Positions 16,878-27,357 of a DNA stretch of 48,263 nucleotides are shown piece after piece. The notes under the pieces are model-generated. The model saw nothing but the letters and a program-made list of their open reading frames with translations. It had not been told where the DNA came from and searched no databases. Numbering within the stretch: position 1 is the first letter of the stretch; every line of letters starts with the position of its first letter. Source of the stretch: Gammaproteobacteria bacterium F7 (GTDB lineage Bacteria > Pseudomonadota > Gammaproteobacteria > Pseudomonadales > IMCC2047); assembly GCA_001593685.1 (NCBI GenBank), contig LUKI01000013.1, forward strand, positions 1 through 48,263, in the 5' to 3' direction. The position numbers were made by a program, and so were the translations under genes.

Positions 16878-18398
16878 TTAAAAGAAGCCCAATGGGTTTG
16901 TACTGTAACTCACCAGCAAATTTTTTGTCTGTTGGTAGTGGTCGAGCATCATCTTATGGGTTTCTCGGCCGACCCCTGACTTTTTATAGCCACCGAAAGC
17001 GGCATGGGCCGGGTAGAGGTGATAGCAGTTTGTCCAAACACGACCAGCTTGAATGCCTCGGCCCATTCGGTAAGCACGATTAATATCGCGGGTCCATAGA
17101 CCGGCACCTAAGCCAAATTCGCTGTCATTGGCGATAGCGAGAGCTTCGGCTTCATCCTTGAAGGTGGTCACCGAGACCACGGGGCCAAAAATTTCTTCCT
17201 GAAATATACGCATATCATTGGTGCCCTTGAGGAGCGTTGGTTCAATATAAAAACCTTTATCAAACTCGCTACCCACTTGAGCAATTTTACCACCAAGCAG
17301 TAACTGTGCGCCTTCCTGCTTGCCGATATCCATATAGCTAAGCACTTTGTCGAACTGGGCTTGGGAGGCCTGTGCGCCCACTTGAGTCTTAGTGTCCAGC
17401 GGGTTGCCTCGGACAATTTTATTGGCGCGATCAATGACGATGGCAATGAAGTCATCATAGATGCTTTCTTGAATAAGAGCGCGAGACGGACAGGTACAGA
17501 CTTCGCCCTGATTAAAGAATGCCAGCACCGCACCTTCGGCACATTTACTAATGTAATCCTTTTCCTGCTGCATAATATCTTCAAAGAAAATATTGGGTGA
17601 TTTGCCCCCTAATTCGACCGTGGAGGGAATAATATTGTCAGCAGCGCATTTTAAGATGTGTGCGCCGACCGGGGTGGAGCCGGTAAAGGCTATTTTGGCA
17701 ATACGTGTGCTGGTTGCTAAGGCTTCGCCTGCCTCTTTACCGTAACCATTAACGACATTTAAGACACCGGCTGGCAGCAGGTCGCCAATAATTTCGAGTA
17801 ATTTCAGGATTGAAAAGGGCGTCTGTTCAGCGGGTTTAAGAACGATACAGTTGCCGGTGACCAGGGCCGGAGCGAGTTTCCATGCTGCCATCAGCAAGGG
17901 GAAGTTCCAGGGAATAATCTGGCCGACAACGCCTAAGGGTTCATGGAATTGATAGGACACGGTTGTGTCGTCAATTTCGCCCATGGTGCCTTCCTGAGCA
18001 CGAATACAGCCCGCGTAATAGCGGAAGTGATCAACGCATAACGGTACATCCGCAGCTAAGGTTTCGCGGACAGCTTTGCCATTATCCCAAGTTTCAGCCA
18101 CGGCCAGCATTTCGAGATTCTCTTCGATACGATCGGCGATTTTCAGCAGTAAATTGGCGCGCTCCGTTACCGAGGTTCGCCCCCAGCTCGCTTTTGCGGC
18201 ATGAGCGGCATCTAATGCTAAATTGATGTCGGCTGCTGATGAGCGAGGAATTTCGCAGAAAGCTTCGCCGGTGACGGGGCTGATGTTGGAAAAATACTCA
18301 CCGTTAACCGGCGGCACCCAGCCGCCATTAATGTAGTTATCGTAGCGACTCTTTAACGAAACGATGGCACCTTCTGTGCCAGGTTGAGCATAAATCAT
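16878..18398 (-). CDS. exaC: NAD-dependent aldehyde dehydrogenase, ExaC/AldB type
   Basis: A 506-residue aldehyde dehydrogenase. Seen: the NAD-binding GSTPVGAHI and KPAEQTPFS, the catalytic Glu in [10 protein letters not shown], and the catalytic Cys in [13 protein letters not shown], the same sequence context as E. coli AldB and Pseudomonas ExaC. It oxidises acetaldehyde and other short aldehydes. The start at 18398 has an excellent ribosome site (GAGGTGAAG) and gives the family length; an upstream in-frame start would add 38 unrelated residues. It is divergent from an AraC regulator and followed by a PuuB-like oxidase. The gene symbol is by similarity of this motif, not proven. Confidence 0.9.
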   Translation of the reverse strand: MIYAQPGTEGAIVSLKSRYDNYINGGWVPPVNGEYFSNISPVTGEAFCEIPRSSAADINLALDAAHAAKASWGRTSVTERANLLLKIADRIEENLEMLAVAETWDNGKAVRETLAADVPLCVDHFRYYAGCIRAQEGTMGEIDDTTVSYQFHEPLGVVGQIIPWNFPLLMAAWKLAPALVTGNCIVLKPAEQTPFSILKLLEIIGDLLPAGVLNVVNGYGKEAGEALATSTRIAKIAFTGSTPVGAHILKCAADNIIPSTVELGGKSPNIFFEDIMQQEKDYISKCAEGAVLAFFNQGEVCTCPSRALIQESIYDDFIAIVIDRANKIVRGNPLDTKTQVGAQASQAQFDKVLSYMDIGKQEGAQLLLGGKIAQVGSEFDKGFYIEPTLLKGTNDMRIFQEEIFGPVVSVTTFKDEAEALAIANDSEFGLGAGLWTRDINRAYRMGRGIQAGRVWTNCYHLYPAHAAFGGYKKSGVGRETHKMMLDHYQQTKNLLVSYSTNPLGFF

Positions 18399-18546
18399 GA
18401 TCTTCACCTCGTGGTATCGACAGAAATCAGAGCTTAAGAATAAAGCGCTTAATAAAGACGATACTTGTCTCGTATTCTCAATGACTTGACTCTCAGTCCT
18501 TAACGGATTCAAAATTCATGGACTAGCCATTCAATGGTAAGACCTG

Positions 18547-19467
18547 ATGCAAACTGAAAAAATTTCGCTGGAGCAGCGGCGTAATAAGCGGCAGTTATTG
18601 GTTGAAAACAAACTGACATTCGGCGGGCCGGCGGCTGAACTGAGTATTTACGATACCTACCGTGCGGTTTCCGGTGTCCGGCTTGATGCTGACCAACTGA
18701 TGTATTGCGGTATGGTCACCGGCAAAAAAATCATGCATGGGGCTGAGCAGGGCTTGGGGCAGGGACAGATTTTTTTACCGCATGAATCCTATGTGATTCC
18801 GCCGGGTGGTTTTGTAGATATTGATTTCCCCGAAGCGAATGAAGCCAAGCCGACCACCTGTTTGACCATTGAAATAGCCAGAGAGCGTATCGAGTCTATT
18901 TCTGAGCGCATGCGAGATTTAACGACGCTGGAAAATCTTGATCATAGCTGGGAATACCAGCCGCTGGTTATTCATAACCACCACACCACTGAAACCCAGC
19001 AGTTGCTGGAAAAGCTTGTTTCGTTGTTTACTCAGGACCACCCCGATAAAGAAATCATGGTGGATCTGGGGGTGTCGGAGCTCATTATCAAATTACTTCG
19101 GCAACAGGGAAGGGAGGTGCTGCTTAATTACTGCCATCAGGCGCCTGATGCAAATGCCATGAGTGCGGCCCTCAATTTTATTGAGCAAAACCTCTCTCAG
19201 CATCTGGATATTGAGGCGCTTTGTCGGCATGTGCGAATGAGTCGCAGCAAACTGTATGTCGAATTTAAAAAGCAGCTTGGTTGTTCGCCGTGTGAGTACC
19301 AGCAGCAGCTGCGATTGAAAGCGGCGGCTGAAGCAATCGGCAAAGGCTGCACGATCACCGCAGCGTGTTTTGACGTGGGTTTTAGTGATCTTAGCCACTT
19401 TAGTCGACGCTTTTCTCAATTTTTTGGCTGTTCGCCAAGTCAATACCGGTCAAAATACGCTGACTAG
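18547..19467 (+). CDS. AraC family transcriptional regulator (aldehyde dehydrogenase locus)
   Basis: A 306-residue regulator with an N-terminal sensor domain (about 20-130, with GQIFLPHESYVIPPGGFVDIDFPEA) and a C-terminal AraC double helix-turn-helix (about 205-305: IEALCRHVRMSRSKLYVEFKKQLGCSP and CFDVGFSDLSHFSRRFSQFFGCSPSQYR). It is divergent from exaC across about 150 bp, so it likely controls the aldehyde dehydrogenase and PuuB-like genes in response to a substrate. No clear operator was recognised. The start is the first ATG; the ribosome site is weak. Confidence 0.9.
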   Translation: MQTEKISLEQRRNKRQLLVENKLTFGGPAAELSIYDTYRAVSGVRLDADQLMYCGMVTGKKIMHGAEQGLGQGQIFLPHESYVIPPGGFVDIDFPEANEAKPTTCLTIEIARERIESISERMRDLTTLENLDHSWEYQPLVIHNHHTTETQQLLEKLVSLFTQDHPDKEIMVDLGVSELIIKLLRQQGREVLLNYCHQAPDANAMSAALNFIEQNLSQHLDIEALCRHVRMSRSKLYVEFKKQLGCSPCEYQQQLRLKAAAEAIGKGCTITAACFDVGFSDLSHFSRRFSQFFGCSPSQYRSKYAD

Positions 19468-19688
19468 AGCAGCCGTTAAGCTCGTTTTTGTCGGTTTAAA
19501 AAGCATATCGATTTAGGCTGGTTTTTTAGCGTAATAAGAAAGGGAAGCGCTATTTTAATCAGTTGCCTGCTTTGTCGCCAAGCTCATGCTGAGGTGCCGG
19601 ATCAGCTAATGCGCTGGGTGTGGGCTGGTGGGCGGAAGCTAAATGGTTTGGTAAGGCGCAGAAACACTGAAGCTATGAGATATGTTGC

Positions 19689-20399
19689 TTAAATGAGCGC
19701 CATTTCAAGCTTGTATTTACGTTTTACCCAGTCGGGCAATGAGCGTTCAAGTAGCCTATAGAATTCAGGGCTATGGTTATGATGCACTAAGTGACATAAC
19801 TCATGAATGATCACGTACTCGATACATTCTTTCGGAGCTTTTATAAGGTCAAGATTAAGAGTTAATGTTTTGTTTTTTGAAAGACTGCCCCAACGTTTCT
19901 TGAGCTTCATGATTTTCACAGTGGGCTTGCTAGCATCATTCAGCTTGAACTTTGCCCAGCACTCCTCAAAAGATTTAGGTAAATAAAGATTGGCTTTTGA
20001 TCGGTACCATTCGTTCAAAATCGCCTCAATATTCTCAGGCTTACCGCTATCTGTCGTGGCCATGAAAAAACCATTTTTCAAGAGGATGTTATTTTCAGAA
20101 CCTTGCGCGATTTTTAGACGGTATTTTTTCCCTAAATATAAATGACTTTCGCCACTAACGTATTTTCTTGAGGGGGTTCTGGGGTCAAACTGATCAAAGT
20201 ATCGTATTTGGCGTTTAATCCAGCGGGCGCGTTTTCTAACTTTCTCTTCAATCGCTAGTCTTTCTGTTCCTTCTGGCGCTTTAACAAAAACGGATTTGTC
20301 AGGATGAACTGATATTTCTAATGACTTCCTTTTAGAAAAGGATATTTGAAAGGGGATTTCTCCCCCTCCGTATGTAATGGAATATGTCATTGCTGACAT
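19689..20399 (-). CDS. YgjP-like (DUF45) zinc metallopeptidase, end of RM operon
   Basis: A 236-residue protein of the YgjP/DUF45 family. Seen: HELCHLVHHNHSPEFYRLLE with the HExxH zinc motif and a third ligand region, preceded by MKLKKRWGSLSKNKTLTLNLDLIKAP, typical of the family. Known: these metallopeptidases frequently accompany hsdR in type I restriction operons; their target is unknown. The first codon overlaps the hsdR stop by one base (TGATG), so it is translationally coupled. An in-frame ATG three codons later is possible. It is the last gene of the island; the 220 bp after it hold no gene. Confidence 0.9.
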   Translation of the reverse strand: MSAMTYSITYGGGEIPFQISFSKRKSLEISVHPDKSVFVKAPEGTERLAIEEKVRKRARWIKRQIRYFDQFDPRTPSRKYVSGESHLYLGKKYRLKIAQGSENNILLKNGFFMATTDSGKPENIEAILNEWYRSKANLYLPKSFEECWAKFKLNDASKPTVKIMKLKKRWGSLSKNKTLTLNLDLIKAPKECIEYVIIHELCHLVHHNHSPEFYRLLERSLPDWVKRKYKLEMALI

Positions 20400-23300
20400 C
20401 AGTGATGTCTCCTGTGCTTCGCAACTTGCATTGTTTTTTCGATAATCTCATCCATCTGCTCCAAGCTGAGAGCTACGCCATGCTGCTCTTTTACCTCATC
20501 GTATAGATAATCATCGATATCATTCATTGCCGTTTTTTGAATGTCAGAATCGTCCCAAAAATCGACCTTCCAATGAACGTCTATTATCCGCTGAATAGCA
20601 AGCGAAGTTTCCGAAGCAATAGTGTCGATCTGATCTTCGTCCATGTCGTAAAGCATGAAAAAGGGTTTGACCAAGCCGAAATAAGCACAAGCTTCATCGT
20701 TCTCGCGAATATTCTGAGGTACATCGTCATGCTGCTTAGTGGCGACTTTATTACGAATATCAATTACACGGTTTAAGTATTCAAGGTCAGATATTCTTCT
20801 TGCCTTAAAGTCATCAATAGCCTCCTGAATTAACTTTGAAAACTTTTCATAAAAGGCAGGATCTTCGTCCATATTTTCTGTGATGCTACGCTTGGTAGCA
20901 TGTGCAATGGTGTCTGCTTTTGAGGCAGTTGTTTTGGTTTGGTAAACACCCTGATCCTCTTTTACCATGTTAAACATTTTCTCATCGAAAATATTAACTG
21001 GCTCGTTTAACTGAGTTACTTCATTCGCTTGAATATGGGTATCCAGTAGTTTCTTGATTTTCGGCTCATAGTCGCGATAATCAATGGCCTCGGCATACCT
21101 CAACTTAACTGCGGCTTTTAAGTTCTGGAACCGTTTAAGGTCATCCTTGTATTTTTTCAGCTTATTTTCATCTGAGCTCATAATGAATTGTTCAGAGGAT
21201 AAGGCGATGCCTAGTGACTTACTGAATGCCGATAAGCATTCATAAAACTCCTCACGAACTTCGTCATCTGCTAGTAGAACCTCATAGGCTTCTTCATCCT
21301 TCGAGTTTTTAACTTCCTTGAATAAATCCCATAAGTCGGAATAGCGCTGAGGCAACTTGAAAACTTCTTCATTTATTGAGGTCAGTGTTCCCGCTAAATC
21401 ATCCTCATCAAAACCCTCGAATGCTTCATACATAGTGAGGGCTTCGTCCAATTCACCCAGTACGCTTGCATAGTCGACGATATATCCGAACTCTTTGCCT
21501 TCATAAAGCCGATTGACTCGAGCAATCGCTTGTAAAAGGGTATGCTCTCTTAGCGTTCTGCATAGGTACAAGACCGTGTTTCGTGGCGCATCAAACCCCG
21601 TTAAAAGCTTATCCACGACGATCAATATTTCTGGGTCATCACCGTGTTTAAATTGATTGATAACTTGCTTGGTGTACTCCTCTTCAGAGCCAAAGCGTTT
21701 CATCATTTTTTCCCAGAATTTTCCAACGTCATCTGTTGGGCCTTCATCAACTTCCTCATGACCCTCACGCGTATCTGGGCCTGATATGACCACTTCAGTC
21801 GTTACAGTACCAATTTCCTGTAGGAATTTTTGATACTTAAGTGCCGCTGATTTTCCGGGTGCGACGAGTTGCGCCTTGAAGCCTGTACCTTGCCAGTTAG
21901 CTCGAAAATGTTCACTGATATCGAACGCTCGCATGTAGATAACCTGATCCGCTTTATTAAGCATTTCAGCTCGAGCGTATTTCTTTTTAAGATCGGCTTT
22001 TTGCTCTTTGCTCAAGTCCGCCGTATGGCGCTCAAACCACAGATCGATGGCAGACTGATTCTGTTCCATCTCAACGTGTCTGCCTTCATATAGCAGTGGC
22101 AATACAGCTTCATCTGCTACCGCTTGCTTTATCGTGTAATGGGGTTCAATTAGACCACCAAACTTGGCGAAGTTGTTCTTTTCCTTTTTTAGCAGTGGCG
22201 TACCCGTAAAGCCAAGAAAACAAGCATTGGGCAGCATTTGACGCATTCTGGCGGCTAAAGAACCAAAGTTGGTTCGATGGCTTTCATCTACCAGTACAAA
22301 TATATCTTGTGACTCGTCCACGTACTTCTCAGCTACCCAGCCCTTTTCAAACTTATGAATAAGTGTAGTGATGAGGCCTACCTTGTCTTTGAGGTGCTTA
22401 ACTAGATTACGACCAGAAGTAGCACGTTCACGACTTAAACCACAGGCAGCAAAAGTGTTACCAAGCTGTTTGTCTAAATCATCCCTATCGGTTACCAGAA
22501 TGATTCTGGGGTTAATCAACTGCGGATCGAGCGCCATAGCTCTGGTGAGCATGACCATGGTGAGGGATTTCCCTGAGCCTTGGGTATGCCAAATAACGCC
22601 GCCTTGTCGTGAGCTAGAGCCTTCAGCTGATAAAGAGTCTGCCCCCAGTTTTTTTATTCGAGCTATCGTAGCCTTAATGACAAAATATTGTTGATAGCGG
22701 GCCACCTTTTTAATGCCCCCATCAAAAAGCGTAAAGCGGTAAACCAGATCGAGAAGTCGTTCTGGCCTGCATAGGCTATAGATAGACTTGTCTTGTTCTG
22801 TAACTAAACGCTTACCCTCAGCTTCTAACTCATCAAAAAAGTTTCTGGCAGTGGCAAACTCTCCACTAAATAGTTGCGCTTTTACATCATCGCTAAGCGC
22901 CGTATTTACCGCCTTATCAATATCGACTTCTTTGTCTTCTTGTTCCTTCCCCTGTTCCTTCCAAACCGCCCAAAACTTTTTAGGTGTGCCCGCTGTAGCA
23001 TACTGTGCTGCGTTTTTATTCACCGCCATAACTTGCTGCACAAAAGTGAATAAACGAGGAATATAGTCGTCGCCTTGGTTTCTGATGTTTTGCGAAACAG
23101 CTTGTTCAACATCGACTTTAGGTGACTTGCACTCAATCACGCTAAACGGTATTCCATTCACAAACAAAACAATATCCGGCCGGACGGTTTCGGTACTACG
23201 TGCTCGTTCTACAGAAAACTCAGCCACCACATGAAAACTATTATTCGAAGGCGTTTTCCAATCGATATAGTTCAGAGTAAAGCTCTTTGAATCTCCCTCA

Positions 23301-23668
23301 ATGGTTTGCTCCATGGCGGAACCCAAAGTTATCAGATCGTAGATGGCTTCATTGGTTTTTTGTAGTCCATCAAACTTAAAGTTTTTAAGTTTTTGGATGG
23401 CCGTTTGAATGTTCTCCTCGCTAAAAAGATACTCCCCACCTTTATAGTTTATGCGGTTTATTTTTTTGAGTTGCTTGCGAAGAATACCTTCCATTATGAC
23501 GTTAGACGTTCGGCCACCGCGTTCAGCCAGAGCTTGCTCGGGCGTTAAATAGTGATAGCCTAAGTTTATCAGCTGTTGTAAAGCTGGGATCTGTGACAAG
23601 TACTTTTCGTTAAATTCAAAACTCTCAGGCTTTGAATCAACATTGTAGTTAACAGGCGGTGTACTCAT
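20399..23668 (-). CDS. hsdR: Type I restriction enzyme, R (endonuclease/translocase) subunit
   Basis: A 1089-residue restriction subunit that translocates DNA and cuts it when the HsdM-HsdS complex meets unmodified sites. Seen: an N-terminal PD-(D/E)xK nuclease with D165 and E179-C-K181 (RPDIVLFVNGIPFSVIECK); Walker A at about 361-370 (HTQGSGKSLT); helicase motif DESH at 461-464; TGTP motif (FLGFTGTPLL); and later motif VI-like QAIARVNR. The C-terminal region is the HsdM-contacting helical part. It is intact, with no frameshift. It overlaps hsdS by 4 bp. Base composition looks more AT-rich than flanking core genes, fitting an acquired island. Confidence 0.97.
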   Translation of the reverse strand: MSTPPVNYNVDSKPESFEFNEKYLSQIPALQQLINLGYHYLTPEQALAERGGRTSNVIMEGILRKQLKKINRINYKGGEYLFSEENIQTAIQKLKNFKFDGLQKTNEAIYDLITLGSAMEQTIEGDSKSFTLNYIDWKTPSNNSFHVVAEFSVERARSTETVRPDIVLFVNGIPFSVIECKSPKVDVEQAVSQNIRNQGDDYIPRLFTFVQQVMAVNKNAAQYATAGTPKKFWAVWKEQGKEQEDKEVDIDKAVNTALSDDVKAQLFSGEFATARNFFDELEAEGKRLVTEQDKSIYSLCRPERLLDLVYRFTLFDGGIKKVARYQQYFVIKATIARIKKLGADSLSAEGSSSRQGGVIWHTQGSGKSLTMVMLTRAMALDPQLINPRIILVTDRDDLDKQLGNTFAACGLSRERATSGRNLVKHLKDKVGLITTLIHKFEKGWVAEKYVDESQDIFVLVDESHRTNFGSLAARMRQMLPNACFLGFTGTPLLKKEKNNFAKFGGLIEPHYTIKQAVADEAVLPLLYEGRHVEMEQNQSAIDLWFERHTADLSKEQKADLKKKYARAEMLNKADQVIYMRAFDISEHFRANWQGTGFKAQLVAPGKSAALKYQKFLQEIGTVTTEVVISGPDTREGHEEVDEGPTDDVGKFWEKMMKRFGSEEEYTKQVINQFKHGDDPEILIVVDKLLTGFDAPRNTVLYLCRTLREHTLLQAIARVNRLYEGKEFGYIVDYASVLGELDEALTMYEAFEGFDEDDLAGTLTSINEEVFKLPQRYSDLWDLFKEVKNSKDEEAYEVLLADDEVREEFYECLSAFSKSLGIALSSEQFIMSSDENKLKKYKDDLKRFQNLKAAVKLRYAEAIDYRDYEPKIKKLLDTHIQANEVTQLNEPVNIFDEKMFNMVKEDQGVYQTKTTASKADTIAHATKRSITENMDEDPAFYEKFSKLIQEAIDDFKARRISDLEYLNRVIDIRNKVATKQHDDVPQNIRENDEACAYFGLVKPFFMLYDMDEDQIDTIASETSLAIQRIIDVHWKVDFWDDSDIQKTAMNDIDDYLYDEVKEQHGVALSLEQMDEIIEKTMQVAKHRRHH

Positions 23669-24888
23669 GCGCTCACCTCCTTATATTCTGCCTCGGATAC
23701 CCGTTGCTGAGCGTTCACTTGCCATTTTCCGGTTAGCAGTTTTTGCATTAGTCCGCGTTTTTGCAAGCGGTATTTTTCTGAAATTTTTCTCAGCGTATCA
23801 ATTTCTTTCTTTGCAGAATTAAGTGTTTTAGTAATCTCGGATTGAGTTTCAATATCAGGTATTGAAGCTTTTACCTCAGAAAAATGGTGGAATTTTAGGT
23901 TCCAAGTGTCAGACGTTAATCCTTGTGAGTATCTGTAGAATTTATGAATCATTGGCTTTGTTTTAAACAAAAATGCCATGAATTCAGGATGCACAATCTT
24001 CTTTGGTGTACAGACGGTGTATGCAGGGCTGACAATCCCATCAATAGTGGAGAGTGCAGATACGCCTTGCCACATCCGCATGGTGTTATAACCTATATCG
24101 TTAGGGCGAATTCTTAAGTATTTCGATTTGTCCTCATTTGAATTATCTTTTCGGTTTGTTTCGGAGTGTGGGACAACTCCTTTTTCCCTTGTGATTGATA
24201 TCAGAGGAAGATCGACATTTTTTGTCTCTCTCCTGTTTTCAAACAAGTCGCTTAGTTTGTATGACTCCCATGAGGCTGTGGGTTTGAAAAGTTTTTGAGT
24301 TAACCACTTAAACTGATTTTCCTTGGCCGCAATTAATGCTTCGGTTTTCTCAATAGCGTTATCCCAAAGCGCTAAAGTATTTGCTATTTGCTTTTGCTCC
24401 GGTTCTGATGGGATTAAAATAGGGACTTTGTTTAAATCTTTTTGTCCAATATTTGCGCGAACAACTCCTTGAGAGCGTCGAATCATTTCTCTACGAATGT
24501 TACTGCTATTAAAGCAATAACCAGCGAAGTATGGATCCAACAAGTCTTCCTGTTGCCGACCTCTAATTACAAAACCACCAAAAGTTATCTCTTCATGATC
24601 AAGATATACTGAAGAATATGCAATTTCGTTTGGTACCTCTGAGGTTCTGTTGAAGAGGAGGTCGCCATACATTACAGAAGATTCAGCTTTTTGCTTTTCT
24701 GTAATTTGAACTTTTCCTTGAATATCTTCTCTTTTTAAAAAATGACTTTTGAAAATATCCATGACATTTACGAACTCAGTTCCTTGGCCGTATGCGCTTT
24801 TATCTGCATTGATACCATTTTTGAATTCCATAAATGTCCCAAGCGTTGTACTTTTCCAGCCAGAGGGGATTTTTTTAGAATTAATCAT
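23665..24888 (-). CDS. hsdS: Type I restriction specificity subunit, two target-recognition domains
   Basis: A 407-residue S subunit that reads the bipartite DNA target. Seen: TRD1 (about 8-150: SGWKSTTLGTFMEFKNG...), the first conserved helix (about 155-200: PEQKQIANTLALWDNAIEKTEALI), TRD2 (about 205-350: SWESYKLSDLFENRRETKN...), and the second helix (about 355-395: QSEITKTLNSAKKEIDTLRKISEKYRLQKRGLMQKLL). It starts 4 bp inside dinD and ends inside hsdR. The recognition sequence cannot be told from the protein alone. Strongly AT-rich. Full length. Confidence 0.95.
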   Translation of the reverse strand: MINSKKIPSGWKSTTLGTFMEFKNGINADKSAYGQGTEFVNVMDIFKSHFLKREDIQGKVQITEKQKAESSVMYGDLLFNRTSEVPNEIAYSSVYLDHEEITFGGFVIRGRQQEDLLDPYFAGYCFNSSNIRREMIRRSQGVVRANIGQKDLNKVPILIPSEPEQKQIANTLALWDNAIEKTEALIAAKENQFKWLTQKLFKPTASWESYKLSDLFENRRETKNVDLPLISITREKGVVPHSETNRKDNSNEDKSKYLRIRPNDIGYNTMRMWQGVSALSTIDGIVSPAYTVCTPKKIVHPEFMAFLFKTKPMIHKFYRYSQGLTSDTWNLKFHHFSEVKASIPDIETQSEITKTLNSAKKEIDTLRKISEKYRLQKRGLMQKLLTGKWQVNAQQRVSEAEYKEVSA

Positions 24889-25727
24889 TTTTCACCCTCC
24901 AGCTTCTTCTGCGCACGAGCCAGCTGCGGTATACCTTTTTCAGGCTTAGGCAATTCTTCCGGCATGGTGCCGCCTAGCTCCTGAATGGTTTCACGAACCT
25001 TGGCTCCAACTTCGAAATGGGTTTTATTGGCCTGTGTTTTATTGTCGACCTCGTCGCGCTTGAGCTTCTCTTCAGTTTGAGTGGCGCGGAATAGGTTGGC
25101 GGCCAACTCTGTACTACCCATGTGGTCGAGTATTTTCTGGCTCTTTTTTAAGCCTTTGTGTTGGTGAATAGCTTTATTGTCTAGGCCGCCATAGAGGCCT
25201 TTGTAACCATGGTTCTGGAAGATGGCATAGTCTAGGCCAGTCTCAACCCCCGCATCTCGGGCGGCGGCTGCCAGTTGCTTATTATGGTCTGCCAGCTCAT
25301 TACGCAGCATGAGGCGTTTTTGGTCCTCATTAAGCTGTTGAAACCCGGTGTCATCTTGTAATTCTTGACGACGAGTCTGGATGGCGAAATAAGTCTGGCC
25401 ATTGGCGATCACCGCTTTGCTAGCATCGGCGTTTTGTACGATGAGGTAACAGGCATAGCGGGAAAGTTGGTAGTCTCGGGTAGAGCGCTTGGCACCTGAG
25501 CCAATATCGACCATTTTCCCCACCTGGGAAAAATGGTCCTCACTAGACTGGCCGGAGCCTTCACAGGCAGTCATGGCCTTTTTGATCACTCGCTCAAATT
25601 TGTCCCAACTGCTGTAGTCAAGTACGGTCTGTAGCTCTCTGGCATACCAGAATTCTGAGCCATCAACCTCCTGCTTTAAGCTTTCAAAGGTCAAATGTTC
25701 TGCACTGATTGGTTGTTTTTTGCTCAT
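24885..25727 (-). CDS. dinD: DNA damage-inducible protein D, inside the type I RM operon
   Basis: A 280-residue protein matching the DinD family: an N-terminal BRO-like domain (LTFESLKQEVDGSEFWYARELQTVLDYSSWDKFERVIKKA) and a C-terminal conserved region (GYKGLYGGLDNKAIHQHKGLKKSQKILDHMGSTELAANLFRATQTEEKL). Known: E. coli dinD is SOS-induced and the protein inhibits RecA strand exchange in vitro. Here it overlaps hsdM and hsdS by 4 bp at each end, so it is expressed with them. Inference: it may restrain RecA processing of DNA broken by restriction. No LexA box is visible before it. Confidence 0.95.
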   Translation of the reverse strand: MSKKQPISAEHLTFESLKQEVDGSEFWYARELQTVLDYSSWDKFERVIKKAMTACEGSGQSSEDHFSQVGKMVDIGSGAKRSTRDYQLSRYACYLIVQNADASKAVIANGQTYFAIQTRRQELQDDTGFQQLNEDQKRLMLRNELADHNKQLAAAARDAGVETGLDYAIFQNHGYKGLYGGLDNKAIHQHKGLKKSQKILDHMGSTELAANLFRATQTEEKLKRDEVDNKTQANKTHFEVGAKVRETIQELGGTMPEELPKPEKGIPQLARAQKKLEGEK

Positions 25728-27334
25728 TTTGCCACCTCCGCTGCGCTTGCTGGGGTAACATCCTTAAGCATTTCAGCCATTTTCTGGCGAACCTCGGCTA
25801 GCTCGGCTTCAAGTGTGGTAATTTCAGCTTGAACGGCCGTAATATCGATCTCGACCTCTTCTTCAAAGGTGTCTACATAGCGAGGAATATTCAGGTTGAA
25901 GTCGTTTTCTTTGATCTCGTCAAATGAGGCCACATGAGCGTATTTTTCAACTTCTTCACGCGCGGTAACCGCCGCAACGATTTTGTCTAGGTGCTCATCA
26001 AGCAGTATGTTCTGGTTTTTACCCGCTTGGTAATGCTCTTTACCGCTGGCGTCTATAAATAAAACGTCTTTACGGCTTTCATTGGCCCCGCCTTTTTCAC
26101 GAGAGCGATCAAACATTAGGATAGCGACAGGAATGCCAGTGCTAGGGAATAGGTTTCCTGGCAGGCCAATAACTGCATCGAGTAAGTTTTCCTCGATCAT
26201 CTTTTGGCGGATTCGGCCTTCAGCGGCACCTCTGAATAGCACGCCATGAGGAACCACCACGGCAATTCGGCCTTCTTTTTCAACAGCTGCTTCGACCATG
26301 TGGCTAATAAACGCAAAGTCAGCTTTTGATTTTGGTGGTAAGCCACGCCAGTAGCGGTTGTATCGGTCTTCTGCTACGTCATCGGCACCCCATTTGTCGA
26401 GAGAAAATGGCGGGTTAGCGACTACATTATCAAACTTCATGAGCCTATCGTTTTCGACCAATGCGGGGGAGGTTAGCGTGTTGCACCACTCGATACGGGC
26501 TGAATCAGCTCCGTGAAGAAACATGTTCATGCGGGCAAGTGCCCAAGTGCTGCCATTTACTTCCATGCCGTAGAGAGAAAAGTTTCGATCACCTACTTGT
26601 CGAGCAGCCTCAATGAGCAGCCCGGCAGATCCGCAAGCGGGATCACATATACGAGCGCCAGCTTTGGGGGCGCTTAACCTTGCTACTAACTCCGATACTT
26701 TGTGTGGCGTGTAGAATTCACCGGCTTTTTTGCCCGCATCTGAGCCAAAGCGCTCAATAAGGTAAATGTAAGTATTTCCAATAACGTCTTCAGAAACGCG
26801 GGAAGGCCGCATATCTAAAGCGGGCTTATTAAAGTCATCAAGTAAAGTTTTAAGGCGACGATTTCGATCTTTGGTTTTCCCTAAATTCGATTCGCTATTG
26901 AAATCTATGTTTCGGAAAACGCCTTCTAGTTTTGACTTGTTCGCTGTTTCAATATGCTCTAAAACAATGTTGATTATTTCGCCAATATTCGGCTCGTTCT
27001 TACGCTCAAATAAAGAATAATAGTTGGCCAAAAATTTCTCTGTAACGACGTTTTTCTTTTCTTTGGTTGCTGGATCTTCGACTTCTTCAGTCAGCTCAAC
27101 CATCGGAAGTAGAAAACGTTCACGCTCAAGCTTTCGTCTAATGCGAGTGTCGTCATTGCCATACTGCTTTTTGTATTCTTCGTAGTGGTCATTCCATACA
27201 TCGGAAATATATTTCACAAACAGCATTACCAAGATGTAGTCTTTATATTGTGCTGGATCGACAGCGCCTCGGAATGTATCGCAAGCAGCCCATGCTGCAT
27301 TATTGATGTCTTTTTGTTGAATTTTATCGTTCAT
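25724..27334 (-). CDS. hsdM: Type I DNA N6-adenine methyltransferase, M subunit
   Basis: A 536-residue HsdM. Seen: an N-terminal helical domain, the SAM-binding motif DPACGSAGL at about 231-239, the catalytic NPPF at 307-310, and a C-terminal coiled-coil tail (ITTLEAELAEVRQKMAEMLKD). It methylates adenine at the sites chosen by HsdS and is needed with HsdS for both modification and restriction. The ribosome site GAGGGCGAG is strong. A GC-rich hairpin separates it from the small gene upstream; it overlaps dinD by 4 bp downstream. Confidence 0.97.
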   Translation of the reverse strand: MNDKIQQKDINNAAWAACDTFRGAVDPAQYKDYILVMLFVKYISDVWNDHYEEYKKQYGNDDTRIRRKLERERFLLPMVELTEEVEDPATKEKKNVVTEKFLANYYSLFERKNEPNIGEIINIVLEHIETANKSKLEGVFRNIDFNSESNLGKTKDRNRRLKTLLDDFNKPALDMRPSRVSEDVIGNTYIYLIERFGSDAGKKAGEFYTPHKVSELVARLSAPKAGARICDPACGSAGLLIEAARQVGDRNFSLYGMEVNGSTWALARMNMFLHGADSARIEWCNTLTSPALVENDRLMKFDNVVANPPFSLDKWGADDVAEDRYNRYWRGLPPKSKADFAFISHMVEAAVEKEGRIAVVVPHGVLFRGAAEGRIRQKMIEENLLDAVIGLPGNLFPSTGIPVAILMFDRSREKGGANESRKDVLFIDASGKEHYQAGKNQNILLDEHLDKIVAAVTAREEVEKYAHVASFDEIKENDFNLNIPRYVDTFEEEVEIDITAVQAEITTLEAELAEVRQKMAEMLKDVTPASAAEVAK

Positions 27335-27357
27335 AAACTCGCCCTCAAATTTTGTTG

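Noticed and set aside
19468-19688. Search for a second copy of the ssrA 3' end as an att site
   Set aside because: Only a weak match (GGTGGGCGGA) was seen; not enough to call an attachment site.
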